From Bolinopsis microptera (taxonomy: Eukaryota > Ctenophora > Tentaculata > Lobata > Bolinopsidae), in assembly GCF_026151205.1 (NCBI RefSeq), contig NC_087073.1, forward strand, positions 18,752,837 to 18,816,836: DNA of 64,000 nt. Direction: 5' to 3'. A program made the translations under genes and the position numbers. Below are positions 47,201 to 57,849 of the stretch, in pieces (within the stretch, counting starts at the first letter, position 1; every line of letters begins with the position of its first letter). Below the pieces are notes generated by a model. The model did not search any database. It saw only the letters and a program-made list of their open reading frames with translations, and was not told the DNA's origin.

Positions 47201-49069
47201 TTTATCGACAAACCGTGTTAGATCTCGACGGTCACACCGACTCATGTATTAATAATGTGTATAATTGTAGGCGGAAATGTTTGAACATGATATTTAAAAC
47301 ATAATCTTACAGATTAATCGCCGACAAGTTCACAGAGGAAAACGATTTGCTGACAAACTGGAACCGAACTGATGCTCTTAAGATCTGGTGTTTCGGACCT
47401 GACCAACAAGGTCCCAACTGCGTCGTTGATGTTTCCAAGGGAGTCCAGTATCTGAATGAAATCAAGGACTCTGTCGTTGCTGGATTCCAGTGGGCTGCCA
47501 ACGAAGGTGTATTGTGCGAAGAGAACATGAGAGGAGTGCGAATCAACATTCACGATGTAGCTCTGCACGCTGATGCTATCCACAGGGGAGGTGGTCAGAT
47601 CATTCCCACCACTCGACGTGTCTGCTATGCCTCCGTCTTGCGGGCTGACCCATGTCTTCTTGAACCTATTTATCTGTGCGAGATCCAGTGTCCTGAAGCT
47701 GCTGTTGGAGGTATCTACGGATGTCTCACCAAGCGAAGAGGAATGGTGTTCTCAGAATCTCAAGCTGAGGGAACTCCCATGTTCTACGTCAAAGCTCACT
47801 TGCCAGTCATGGAATCTTTCGGTAAGTCTCAATGCATAGTTTCTGATTTTAATTCCAACTTCACGAATGTTACACTATCGAAATAGACAATCATTTGTAT
47901 CGTCCACATTTTGACACATTCTTTTCAGGATTCTCCAGCGCACTGAGGGCCGCAACTGGTGGACAAGCTTTCCCACAATGCGTATTCGATCATTGGGCTG
48001 TAAGTACCCTCAAATTGTTTATTAAAATGAGTTTAGTCGAACATTCTTGATTCTACGACCAAGAAATTTTATCAGGAACACCTTAAAACAACTGATTAGA
48101 TTTCAAATACTCTTGTTGAAATACTACTACCGTAATTAATAGCTAAGGCGTTGTCATCTTAAACGTGGCATTACATAAATGGGGTGCAAATTTACAAAAA
48201 TTAGTTCGATTTTCTTTAAAAAAAGGTGTAAAGATCTGTATATAAGATAAGTTGCTTTTAGACAGGATACTAAAATACAGGGTGGCCCAAACTACCCACA
48301 CGAAACCCTTTAATAACTCACATTATTGGTATCAGAATTGCCTAAAATAATTGGTATCAGAATTGCCCTAAAATTTCAGCGAACATAGATATGGGTCAAA
48401 CTTAAATTTCCTGAAATTTTTATAAAGTTTCATCGATTACAGAGGGTGTGGCAAACCACTCCCTCTTTTTCTCTTTTGTCGCCATAAAGTGAGAAAGTTT
48501 TGAGTAAGGAACTCCAAAATTTCCAGACACATGTGGTTTGATAATTGAAGTGCTTTCCCAAAATTTCAAGTTGGTTGTTTACAACTAAACCGAGTTATGA
48601 CCATTTAAAAATCTGGCGGATACATGATCTCTCACCTAATCTGTGATTTCTTCACTCAATCAATGGTCTGATTGGTTAGAAACAGCTCATAGGACATAAA
48701 TTTAGTTATACAATTATATACATAAATTTAGTTAGCACCTTCAAAATATGGGTAGGTAATAATCATAAATGCAGGGAAGATAATAAAATGATAACAAAAC
48801 TAAATGTTGGTACGGTATGTCCGTAAGAGATGCCTACGTCAGAGGAAATATGCCCAAATATCTATAATTGCAATTGGCGTTTAAATACAGAAAGTATACG
48901 CCTAATCTGCACTGATAATAGTGATCCTCATCATATTTTATTTCAGGAGATGCCAGATAACCCAATGAAAGAGGGAACAAAGACCCACACTATCATCATG
49001 AAAACAAGGAAGAGGAAGGGACTTAAAGTTGAACTTCCAGTTTTCGAAAACTATTTCGACAAGTTGTAG
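38249..49069 (+). CDS. EEF2: Translation elongation factor 2 (eEF2), 12 coding exons
   Basis: Coding exons: 38249-38251 (ATG only), 38995-39121, 39478-39698, 40197-40367, 40743-41063, 41334-41612, 41760-41932, 42384-42756, 43015-43199, 47313-47821, 47929-47999, 48947-49069. All phases agree and give 851 aa (human 858). eEF2 is the GTPase that translocates mRNA and tRNAs on the 80S ribosome. Visible hallmarks: P-loop AHVDHGKS, switch region [12 protein letters not shown] (the region regulated by eEF2 kinase), [12 protein letters not shown], and the diphthamide-loop [11 protein letters not shown] with its modified His; the protein ends ENYFDKL. Seven introns carry one box H/ACA snoRNA each, and intron 9 (4.1 kb) contains a snoRNA relic and the complete EXOSC8 gene. 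An ATTAAA at 49202-49207 is a possible poly(A) signal. Confidence 0.97.
38463..38584 (+). ncRNA. Box H/ACA snoRNA, copy 1 (eEF2 intron 1)
   Basis: A 122-nt copy. The hairpin 1 base stem is TGCTGTA/TACAGC, a U-A pair where most copies have C-G (TGCTGCA/TGCAGC). H box AGAAGA, hairpin 2 stem TTCTTAT/ATGAGAA, ACA box at 38579-38581 with 3 nt following. Upper stem GTTAT/ATAAC with CATGA/TCATG. Both pockets match the other copies. Confidence 0.9.
39171..39292 (+). ncRNA. Box H/ACA snoRNA, copy 2 (eEF2 intron 2)
   Basis: A 122-nt copy with stem TGCTGCA/TGCAGC, H box AAAACA, hairpin 2 stem TTCTTAT/ATAAGAA (perfect 7 bp) and ACA at 39287-39289. Guide strands CCCATA and AAGTTTA (pocket 1) and CTTACCT and TAAAAC (pocket 2) are identical to the other intact copies. 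Confidence 0.92.
39886..40007 (+). ncRNA. Box H/ACA snoRNA, copy 3 (eEF2 intron 3)
   Basis: A 122-nt copy with H box AGAATA and ACA at 40002-40004. Hairpin 2 stem is TTCTTAT/ATAGGAA, where a U-G wobble replaces U-A. Pockets unchanged. Confidence 0.92.
40531..40651 (+). ncRNA. Box H/ACA snoRNA, copy 4 (eEF2 intron 4)
   Basis: A 121-nt copy with H box AAAAAA and ACA at 40646-40648. The upper stem reads GTTGTC/GATAAC with TGG/CCA where other copies have TGA/TCA, a compensatory A-U to G-C exchange. Pockets unchanged. Confidence 0.92.
41100..41221 (+). ncRNA. Box H/ACA snoRNA, copy 5 (eEF2 intron 5)
   Basis: A 122-nt copy with base stem TGCTGTA/TACAGC (same compensated pair as copy 1), H box AGAAGA, hairpin 2 stem TTCTTA/TAAGAA and ACA at 41216-41218. 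It starts 37 nt after the 5' splice site, leaving about 112 nt to the 3' splice site. Confidence 0.92.
42087..42207 (+). ncRNA. Box H/ACA snoRNA, copy 6 (eEF2 intron 7)
   Basis: A 121-nt copy with H box AAAAAA, hairpin 2 stem TTCTTAT/ATAGGAA and ACA at 42202-42204. The upper stem carries the TGG/CCA variant, as in copy 4. Intron 6, only 147 nt long, has no copy. Confidence 0.92.
42801..42922 (+). ncRNA. Box H/ACA snoRNA, copy 7 (eEF2 intron 8)
   Basis: A 122-nt copy with base stem TGCTGCA/TGCAGC, H box ATAAGA, hairpin 2 stem TTCTTA/TAGGAA and ACA at 42917-42919. It occupies nearly half of a 258-nt intron. Confidence 0.92.
43975..44075 (+). pseudogene. Decayed eighth snoRNA copy (eEF2 intron 9)
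   Basis: The first hairpin is recognisable (AAGTTATCTTGC, GATAACAAGTTTATACAGC), with an H-box-like AGATGA and the 5' part of hairpin 2 (ATCTTACCTGGA). The left guide of pocket 1 is altered (ATCCAAAG). About 20 nt of the 3' strand of hairpin 2, including the GGCTCGTCCTAAAAC segment, is deleted. An ACA remains at 44070-44072. It is probably non-functional. Confidence 0.8.
45008..45602. mobile_element. 0.6-kb MITE-like element with poly-G/poly-C ends
   Basis: It starts with about 23 G followed by ATCAGGTACT and CGTACGTGACG, and ends with CGTCACGTACG, ATATGAT and about 20 C, so the ends are inverted repeats. CTGCAGT flanks both sides (45000-45006 and 45605-45611, with 1-2 nt of slop), a candidate target duplication. 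Inside, GGTACTAACTG-like motifs and ACCCACCCAC tracts recur every 60-80 bp. No coding capacity. It ends 75 bp before the EXOSC8 start codon. Confidence 0.75.
45678..46643 (+). CDS. EXOSC8: Exosome ring subunit RRP43 (EXOSC8), nested in eEF2 intron 9
   Basis: Two coding exons, 45678-46272 and 46429-46643, join in phase 1 (TCA G / TT TTC) to give 269 aa (human EXOSC8 276). The N-terminus [19 protein letters not shown] with RPDGR, the [20 protein letters not shown] block, [30 protein letters not shown] and [16 protein letters not shown] follow the RNase PH fold of the RRP43 branch; after the intron, [14 protein letters not shown] opens the second half. In the family it is a catalytically inert subunit of the six-member ring of the RNA exosome (nucleus and cytoplasm; rRNA processing and decay). 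Same strand as its host gene; its promoter must lie in or next to the MITE at 45008-45602. EXOSC7 is the nearest alternative but fits less well at the N-terminus. Confidence 0.88.
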
Positions 49070-49298
49070 GATGTTTTACCAGTTCCTCCTGTTTTAAAGA
49101 TTGAATTGCGGTGGTTTTTACATTACTCTTAAATTTTTGAGTTTTAAATAGTCATTCTTGTGGTTTCACTTTTTACTTTGACTTGAAAACTGACAAAAAA
49201 AATTAAACACTGGCCAGTTTTATTCTCGAATTCAGAATTGGGACGACAAAATGTCTTTGACAAAGTAGGTGGCATGCCTGTGAATCAAGCCTAAAATC

Positions 49299-49300
<2 letters not shown>

Positions 49301-49331
<31 letters not shown>

Positions 49332-50430
49332 ACCATATTAAAGTATATCCCCGGGTCAAAATCGGAAAAAATCCTACATTTTAATATACTTTAATATAAT
49401 GTACCTACAATTAGTAGATTAGAAGATAAGCCAGTTGCTAGTCCCCTGAACTCATACTTCATATATTTTGGCTCATAAATTGGTCAAGTATCAATATCTT
49501 TGAACAAGACTAACTTTACATGAAAGGTAAATCTAATCCATACATTAAATAAAACAAAATTTTTCACATGATTGTTTATAATGCAGGTATATTAAAGTAT
49601 ATATCCCGGGTCAAAATTGAAAAAATATCTACATTTTAATATACTTTAATATGGTTCAAAATTTTACTGGAGAAAATGTAGGTATATTAAGTATATTAAA
49701 AGGGGGGGGGCAACCATATTAAAGTATATTAAAGTATATCCCCGGGTCAAAATCGGAAAAAATCCTACATTTTAATATACTTTAATATACCTACAATTAG
49801 AAGATTTATATTCTTCGTTAAGATTTACCTGATGAACTATATTTTTCACTCAGATTCGCAAGATAAGCCTGTTTTAGGACTAGTACATGAATTTCCATCC
49901 AGATTGGTCAAAAATTGGCTGAGCTATGAGCTTTAAAAAATATGCCCATATTTGGGCATACGCTTTTGTCAAAATTCGCTTTTGCCCAAATTCGATAAAA
50001 TTTCAATATTTTTTAATGATACAAACTCTATGTGAAATATATAACTCAGTGTTTGTTGGATATAGTGGATACTAAGTAAAAAGACCTCCATGAACAAAAT
50101 TGGGAAAATTGCACATAATATCTCGGTTCAGAATACTAGCCAAAATAACTTCATTAAAATTGAAATAACTCCATCAGTTTTCAATATTTTTTCAAGAACT
50201 TTTTGGAATCGATTAAGGATTGCATATCAAGCTTATTTTGAGCAACAATTTTTGATGTAGGCCTCCAAGGAGATAGGGATATATTAAAGTATATTAAAGT
50301 ATATCCCCGGGTCAAAATCGGGAAAAATCCTACATTTTAATATACTTTAATATGGTTGGCCCCCCCCCCCCCCCCCCCCCCAAGATCCTACATTTTAATA
50401 TACTTTAATATGGTTGCCCCCCCCCCCCCC
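49301..50430. mobile_element. 1.1-kb element with G/C-run ends and a 6-bp target duplication
   Basis: The left end is a G run followed by CAACCATATTAAAGTATAT. The right end is its complement, ATATACTTTAATATGGTTG and a C run. AATCTT lies directly outside on both sides (49295-49300 and 50431-50436), a good target-site duplication. The interior holds three complete 60-70 bp mini-palindromes and a second copy of the right end (C run near 50358-50380). No coding capacity. Confidence 0.8.
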
Positions 50431-52100
50431 AATCTTCTGTAGACTAGTCAATAGATTTTCTTGTATCTCAATAGCGGCGAGCTGGAGGCCATCTCAGATT
50501 TAATCCGAGCTCTCTAAATTGATTTAATAGTTGTTCCTGATAGAGGGAAATATTATATTAGCTGCTTTGGTCTTGAAAATCATGTGACCTCTTCTTTTTT
50601 TTTTTCAATTTCCAGTCCAAAATCGAATACAAAATTTTGAGGGCATATTTCAAAATTCTGTCGAGAGTCACCTCTCCTAAACACTAGATGATCCCTAGAA
50701 CACATCCTGAATCGGCCATCTCACAGATTTAATATGAGCTCTCTAAATTGATTTAATAGTTGTTCCTGACAGAGGGAAAGGATGATGATCAATTACTCTA
50801 CACTCGACTGTCACGTGACTTCTTCAACCCGTTCTCTAGCTGGTCCTGAACGACTATTTGAAACCTTAACCCTCTAATCTGATCTCAACCCTAACCCTAA
50901 CCCAATCCTTAACAAAAGCATATGCTGAAATCCTAACCACTAACCCTAACGAAATATTTGACTAACTTCCTTATACGGTCATATCACGTGATCGAGACAG
51001 TTTTTCGCCAATATCTCGTCAGGGGAGCATTTTAACCCTATGTCATGGAGGGTGCTTCGGAATCAGCGTCCGAAAATACATCGATTGAACATTGAAGTTG
51101 GTTTCAACTGTAGGGGGCCCTTTTAGAATTAGAACAATCTCGTAGATCGACTGCACGCTCGCTAAAAGAGAGGAGCAAGCAATAAACTCAAAACTAGCGT
51201 CTAGCAAGCTAAATAAATTATGCCCATGTTGTAAAGGTTTAATTGGAACTGTTTGAAACTCATTCGTTGTGAGAAACTTGATTGACGATGTCAACCCATC
51301 GAGATCGTTGCTCTGCGAAGCAGAGCAACGGTCGACGATGCGAAGCAAAAATGAATCGATGATGCGAAGCAAGAATGCTAGTTCGCGTCGAAGCGGCGAA
51401 GTCGGAAGTCCTCCAATGAGAAACATTCGCCTAACCACTAACCATGTGCTTTCGCGCCACTGCAAGGGCTCTGGATAGACTTAGAGCAATGACAAACACT
51501 AAAATGGGCCCACCCCAGTTTAATTATTGATTAGTGATTAGGGTCAAGGTTAAGGTTATCACAAATATCAGAGATATTATGACATATCAACATGTTATGT
51601 ATCCTTTTTCATCCTCGCGCGCGAAAAGTGGCATGCAACGTATGTCAAGGTTAAGGTTAGGGTTACGTTTTAATAATTAATACGTTCAACACTGACACTA
51701 CTATATAGCAAACAATTTGAGATCATGAATACGATGTTGTCACATTGAAAGGTTGAATAATTCCTTTCCTGATATATAATAAATGATATATAATAAAAGC
51801 CTTTTCCTTGTCGCATCAAACGGGATCGATAGAAATTTACTCAAGAAAACGTTAGGGTTAGGCAATCAAAGTAATGGGGGTTATTTATATTTGAAGTGGG
51901 ATAGATCGACATGGGCTCGCTATAAGTATAATAAATTCGTCGTACCGAGCTGATTACGATTCAGTAAAAATTATTTCAAAGAAACTGATACTTTTGAGTT
52001 ATGGACATTTTTTGTCATACGTTGTATGACCCGTTGTAGCGCGATGCGTTACTGTTGACTGTGCCGCGCCGCGCACTTAATAAGGCTTCTCACATCCAAA

Positions 52101-52155
52101 AAGTTGGATATGATCATCAGCTACAGTGGCTGTAGCTGATGATCATATCCAACTT
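52101..52155. repeat. Perfect 26-bp hairpin
   Basis: Arms 52101-52126 and 52130-52155 are exact inverted complements around a 3-nt TGG loop; the left arm starts AAGTTGGATATGATCATCAG. It follows a GC-rich CGCGCCGCGCAC tract shared with about 35990-36000. It may be the tip of a foldback element or a small-RNA hairpin. Confidence 0.9.
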
Positions 52156-53130
52156 CAAGAATGTTTGAAGCGATATCTTATGACTTGGTTGATTGGTGAA
52201 ATATACAACTTTGATTTTTTGCAAAAATTTCAATTTTGCTTCTCTCGACCTTGTTTGGTCTGTAACTTCATCATTTACTGTTTAATTATAAAATCCTTTG
52301 AAGGGCTTCTTGTACGGATTGTTAATAATGTTCATTCAAAAAATCAGCCAAAAAACGTTTAAATTGACTGAAATATCCTTATTCAACTTTCGAAAATAAA
52401 AATATTATTTTTTTCGAAAGTGAGTGCTCTCAAAAATAATTTTTAATGTATCAAATCTTATTGTTTTTATGTATACTTTAATAATATGAAGTCAAATCTC
52501 GGGTCTCTGAATAGAAGGTTTTGGTATATGTCCCCTTAAAGCACTTAGCAAAATCAACATATTGCATATTGTTTGAACAGCTCAAATTGTTATTACATAT
52601 TAACTGTTAGTGTTGGTTGATTAGTAATGCCACTTACGAACACTCTACGAATACGAATACTCTGGCTGAGTACGGTTGTGTGCTGCAGCTAGCTTGTACA
52701 TCGTAGCTGCAGTGGTCACGGACCGTTGTATTCAGTGTTTAATTAACTATTCATTTCTAAATTCAGTATCACAATTTCATATAATATACAGTAGGGCACA
52801 AAGTTTATTATTATATTATTAGTATTACGCTAACAGTGCAGTATCATTTGTCGCAAGAAAGCAGAATAATCAGAAACTATTTGGAACTCCCAAAAACTGT
52901 CTATTATTACGCTATAGTTAGCAATTATAAGTTGAGCGTACTCAATATATATAAGTAATTTGTAACATGTAATGCATTAAATGTAACCCAGTATTGACCC
53001 CACTAGCTCACCCACGCATCATCAATCCTGAATCATCAATCATGTCGAAGGCGCGCACTCCACGGATGAAAATCGACCATGTTGATGTATATAATATAGT
53101 CAACTATTAGTATTACTATTTAGTAGAACG

Positions 53131-56100
53131 GGGGGGGGGGCAACCATATTAAAGTATATCCCCGGGTCAAAATCGGAAAAAATCCTACATTTTAATATAC
53201 TTTAATATAATGTACCTACAATTAGTAGATTAGAAGATAAGCCAGTTGCTAGTCCCCTGAACTCATACTTCATATATTTTGGCTCATAAATTGGTCAAGT
53301 ATCAATATCTTTGAACAAGACTAACTTTACATGAAAGGTAAATCTAATCCATACATTAAATAAAACAAAATTTTTCACATGATTGTTTATAATGCAGGTA
53401 TATTAAAGTATATATCCCGGGTCAAAATTGAAAAAATATCTACATTTTAATATACTTTAATATGGTTCAAAATTTTACTGGAGAAAATGTAGGTATATTA
53501 AGTATATTAAAAGGGGGGGGGGCAACCATATTAAAGTATATTAAAGTATATCCCCGGGTCAAAATCGGAAAAAATCCTACATTTTAATATACTTTAATAT
53601 ACCTACAATTAGAAGATTTATATTCTTCGTTAAGATTTACCTGATGAACTATATTTTTCACTCAGATTCGCAAGATAAGCCTGTTTTAGGACTAGTACAT
53701 GAATTTCCATCCAGATTGGTCAAAAATTGGCTGAGCTATGAGCTTTAAAAAATATGCCCATATTTGGGCATACGCTTTTGTCAAAATTCGCTTTTGCCCA
53801 AATTCGATAAAATTTCAATATTTTTTAATGATACAAACTCTATGTGAAATATATAACTCAGTGTTTGTTGGATATAGTGGATACTAAGTAAAAAGACCTC
53901 CATGAACAAAATTGGGAAAATTGCACATAATATCTCGGTTCAGAATACTAGCCAAAATAACTTCATTAAAATTGAAATAACTCCATCAGTTTTCAATATT
54001 TTTTCAAGAACTTTTTGGAATCGATTAAGGATTGCATATCAAGCTTATTTTGAGCAACAATTTTTGATGTAGGCCTCCAAGGAGATAGGGATATATTAAA
54101 GTATATTAAAGTATATCCCCGGGTCAAAATCGGGAAAAATCCTACATTTTAATATACTTTAATATGGTTGGCCCCCCCCCCCCCCCAAGATCCTACATTT
54201 TAATATACTTTAATATGGTTGCCCCCCCCCCCCAATCTTCTGTAGACTAGTCAATAGATTTTCTTGTATCTCAATAGCGGCGAGCTGGAGGCCATCTCAG
54301 ATTTAATCCGAGCTCTCTAAATTGATTTAATAGTTGTTCCTGATAGAGGGAAATATTATATTAGCTGCTTTGGTCTTGAAAATCATGTGACCTCTTCTTT
54401 TTTTTTTTCAATTTCCAGTCCAAAATCGAATACAAAATTTTGAGGGCATATTTCAAAATTCTGTCGAGAGTCACCTCTCCTAAACACTAGATGATCCCTA
54501 GAACACATCCTGAATCGGCCATCTCACAGATTTAATATGAGCTCTCTAAATTGATTTAATAGTTGTTCCTGACAGAGGGAAAGGATGATGATCAATTACT
54601 CTACACTCGACTGTCACGTGACTTCTTCAACCCGTTCTCTAGCTGGTCCTGAACGACTATTTGAAACCTTAACCCTCTAATCTGATCTCAACCCTAACCC
54701 TAACCCAATCCTTAACAAAAGCATATGCTGAAATCCTAACCACTAACCCTAACGAAATATTTGACTAACTTCCTTATACGGTCATATCACGTGATCGAGA
54801 CAGTTTTTCGCCAATATCTCGTCAGGGGAGCATTTTAACCCTATGTCATGGAGGGTGCTTCGGAATCAGCGTCCGAAAATACATCGATTGAACATTGAAG
54901 TTGGTTTCAACTGTAGGGGGCCCTTTTAGAATTAGAACAATCTCGTAGATCGACTGCACGCTCGCTAAAAGAGAGGAGCAAGCAATAAACTCAAAACTAG
55001 CGTCTAGCAAGCTAAATAAATTATGCCCATGTTGTAAAGGTTTAATTGGAACTGTTTGAAACTCATTCGTTGTGAGAAACTTGATTGACGATGTCAACCC
55101 ATCGAGATCGTTGCTCTGCGAAGCAGAGCAACGGTCGACGATGCGAAGCAAAAATGAATCGATGATGCGAAGCAAGAATGCTAGTTCGCGTCGAAGCGGC
55201 GAAGTCGGAAGTCCTCCAATGAGAAACATTCGCCTAACCACTAACCATGTGCTTTCGCGCCACTGCAAGGGCTCTGGATAGACTTAGAGCAATGACAAAC
55301 ACTAAAATGGGCCCACCCCAGTTTAATTATTGATTAGTGATTAGGGTCAAGGTTAAGGTTATCACAAATATCAGAGATATTATGACATATCAACATGTTA
55401 TGTATCCTTTTTCATCCTCGCGCGCGAAAAGTGGCATGCAACGTATGTCAAGGTTAAGGTTAGGGTTACGTTTTAATAATTAATACGTTCAACACTGACA
55501 CTACTATATAGCAAACAATTTGAGATCATGAATACGATGTTGTCACATTGAAAGGTTGAATAATTCCTTTCCTGATATATAATAAATGATATATAATAAA
55601 AGCCTTTTCCTTGTCGCATCAAACGGGATCGATAGAAATTTACTCAAGAAAACGTTAGGGTTAGGCAATCAAAGTAATGGGGGTTATTTATATTTGAAGT
55701 GGGATAGATCGACATGGGCTCGCTATAAGTATAATAAATTCGTCGTACCGAGCTGATTACGATTCAGTAAAAATTATTTCAAAGAAACTGATACTTTTGA
55801 GTTATGGACATTTTTTGTCATACGTTGTATGACCCGTTGTAGCGCGATGCGTTACTGTTGACTGTGCCGCGCCGCGCACTTAATAAGGCTTCTCACATCC
55901 AAAAAGTTGGATATGATCATCAGCTACAGTGGCTGTAGCTGATGATCATATCCAACTTCAAGAATGTTTGAAGCGATATCTTATGACTTGGTTGATTGGT
56001 GAAATTTCAATTTTGCTTCTCTCGACCTTGTTTGGTCTGTAACTTCATCATTTACTGTTTAATTATAAAATCCTTTGAAGGGCTTCTTGTACGGATTGTT

Positions 56101-56907
56101 AATAATGTTCATTCAAAAAATCAGCCAAAAAACGTTTAAATTGACTGAAATATCCTTATTCAACTTTCGAAAATAAAAATATTATTTTTTTCGAAAGTGA
56201 GTGCTCTCAAAAATAATTTTTAATGTATCAAATCTTATTGTTTTTATGTATACTTTAATAATATGAAGTCAAATCTCGGGTCTCTGAATAGAAGGTTTTG
56301 GTATATGTCCCCTTAAAGCACTTAGCAAAATCAACATATTGCATATTGTTTGAACAGCTCAAATTGTTATTACATATTAACTGTTAGTGTTGGTTGATTA
56401 GTAATGCCACTTACGAACACTCTACGAATACGAATACTCTGGCTGAGTACGGTTGTGTGCTGCAGCTAGCTTGTACATCGTAGCTGCAGTGGTCACGGAC
56501 CGTTGTATTCAGTGTTTAATTAACTATTCATTTCTAAATTCAGTATCACAATTTCATATAATATACAGTAGGGCACAAAGTTTATTATTATATTATTAGT
56601 ATTACGCTAACAGTGCAGTATCATTTGTCGCAAGAAAGCAGAATAATCAGAAACTATTTGGAACTCCCAAAAACTGTCTATTATTACGCTATAGTTAGCA
56701 ATTATAAGTTGAGCGTACTCAATATATATAAGTAATTTGTAACATGTAATGCATTAAATGTAACCCAGTATTGACCCCACTAGCTCACCCACGCATCATC
56801 AATCCTGAATCATCAATCATGTCGAAGGCGCGCACTCCACGGATGAAAATCGACCATGTTGATGTATATAATATAGTCAACTATTAGTATTACTATTTAG
56901 TAGAACG
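53131..56907. repeat. Second unit of the 3.8-kb tandem duplication
   Basis: It begins at the G run (53131-53140) of a second copy of the G/C-run element (53131-54233), directly after the TAGTAGAACG that ends unit 1, and ends at the same TAGTAGAACG (56907). The left AATCTT flank is absent, the right one is present at 54234-54239. The element therefore inserted first and the whole unit was duplicated later, with the breakpoint in or beside the G run. Confidence 0.9.
55904..55958. repeat. Second copy of the perfect 26-bp hairpin
   Basis: Identical to 52101-52155, within unit 2 of the tandem duplication. Confidence 0.9.
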
Positions 56908-57849
56908 CAACTTAACAAGCAGTAGAAGCCTCGGGGTAGGTATTTTAACGCACGTGTGGTGTACTTGGTATATTTAACCAATGCAAATTAAGTGCATCGA
57001 TTAATTGGCAATTTCCAGAGTTTCGTTATGGTATCGTGGATTTCGTCCTTTTAAAGTGTATTGACTTTGACATTTGAGTGCATCTAATGTCAAATCAGGT
57101 TTTTCAGTAATGATAGTTGTACACTGATTGGGCTTCATGATTCATATTTTAATAATGAATAAACCATTGCTATTTTGTATTTGTAAGCGTATCTTTTTAA
57201 AACCCACTCTCTCGGCCTGCTGACGTGATACCAAATATGAAAACGATCCCTTAATCCTATTACAGTGTAATCAGAGTAGGACAGTGCATTCGAAAAGTTT
57301 CCCGCTGTATTTATTAACCTCCTGTACTTCAGTCATGTGTCAGCTATTCAATGCGGAGTAGGTACCAGCTAACTGTACCCGTCCATTTACTCGGCTGTGG
57401 AGCATGTTTATTCGTACAGTTTACTTTTTCTACAGCATACAGTTTTACAATTATGCAGATTTTACACATTTTTCAATCGTGCAAAACTTCGTGTAATAAA
57501 TCAACTCCAGAGCCCGGAAGTACAATAGCTCGAAAGGGTTTTAAGTACAGGGCTGAGGGCACAGGCCGCTGATTTCCTGTACACTATGTGTAACTTTATG
57601 TTTCCAGCCGCTTGATCGTAACACAGACTTTGTCAAACATTAACCACATTCTGTTCTATTGTCTCTAGTTTGTATTGGTGTTGCTTTATTACCTGCTACT
57701 CCCTTCAATCTCTACAGCTTGCTAATGTCTACCGTGTTTTGTGGCGATTTGCCATAATTTATTGTTGGGACAAATTTATTGTTTAGGCAAAGAACCAAAT
57801 TTTAACATATCATATATCAAAGTGTTTATTACTGTCAGATAAGATTAAG
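56908..57849. other. Intergenic region upstream of the five-exon gene
   Basis: Unique AT-rich DNA with no supported ORF; the 73-codon frame at 57351-57572 has no splice context or family signal. It should contain the promoter and 5' UTR of the gene starting at 57850. Confidence 0.5.

Larger units (their letters stand above)
49301..53130. repeat. First unit of a 3.8-kb tandem duplication
   Basis: This unit and 53131-56907 are nearly identical throughout. Differences seen are homopolymer lengths, one repeated tract in the left end and a 27-nt deletion in unit 2 (near 52202-52228 of unit 1) between short AAAT-type repeats. Unit 1 includes the G/C-run element with both AATCTT flanks, then non-coding DNA with a degenerate CCCTAA tract (50870-50960), the dispersed repeat at 51000-51430 and the hairpin at 52101-52155. 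A 140-codon frame at 51043-51465 is a by-product of the repeat. Confidence 0.9.

Noticed and set aside
48280-48650. Repeat-like block in eEF2 intron 11 beginning near CAGGGTGGCCCAAAC
   Set aside because: It resembles a transposon remnant, but no termini, duplication or coding sequence could be established.
51043-55268. Identical 140-codon minus frames in both tandem units
   Set aside because: The frame crosses a dispersed non-coding repeat and its hairpin; identity only reflects the recent duplication, and no family signal is seen.
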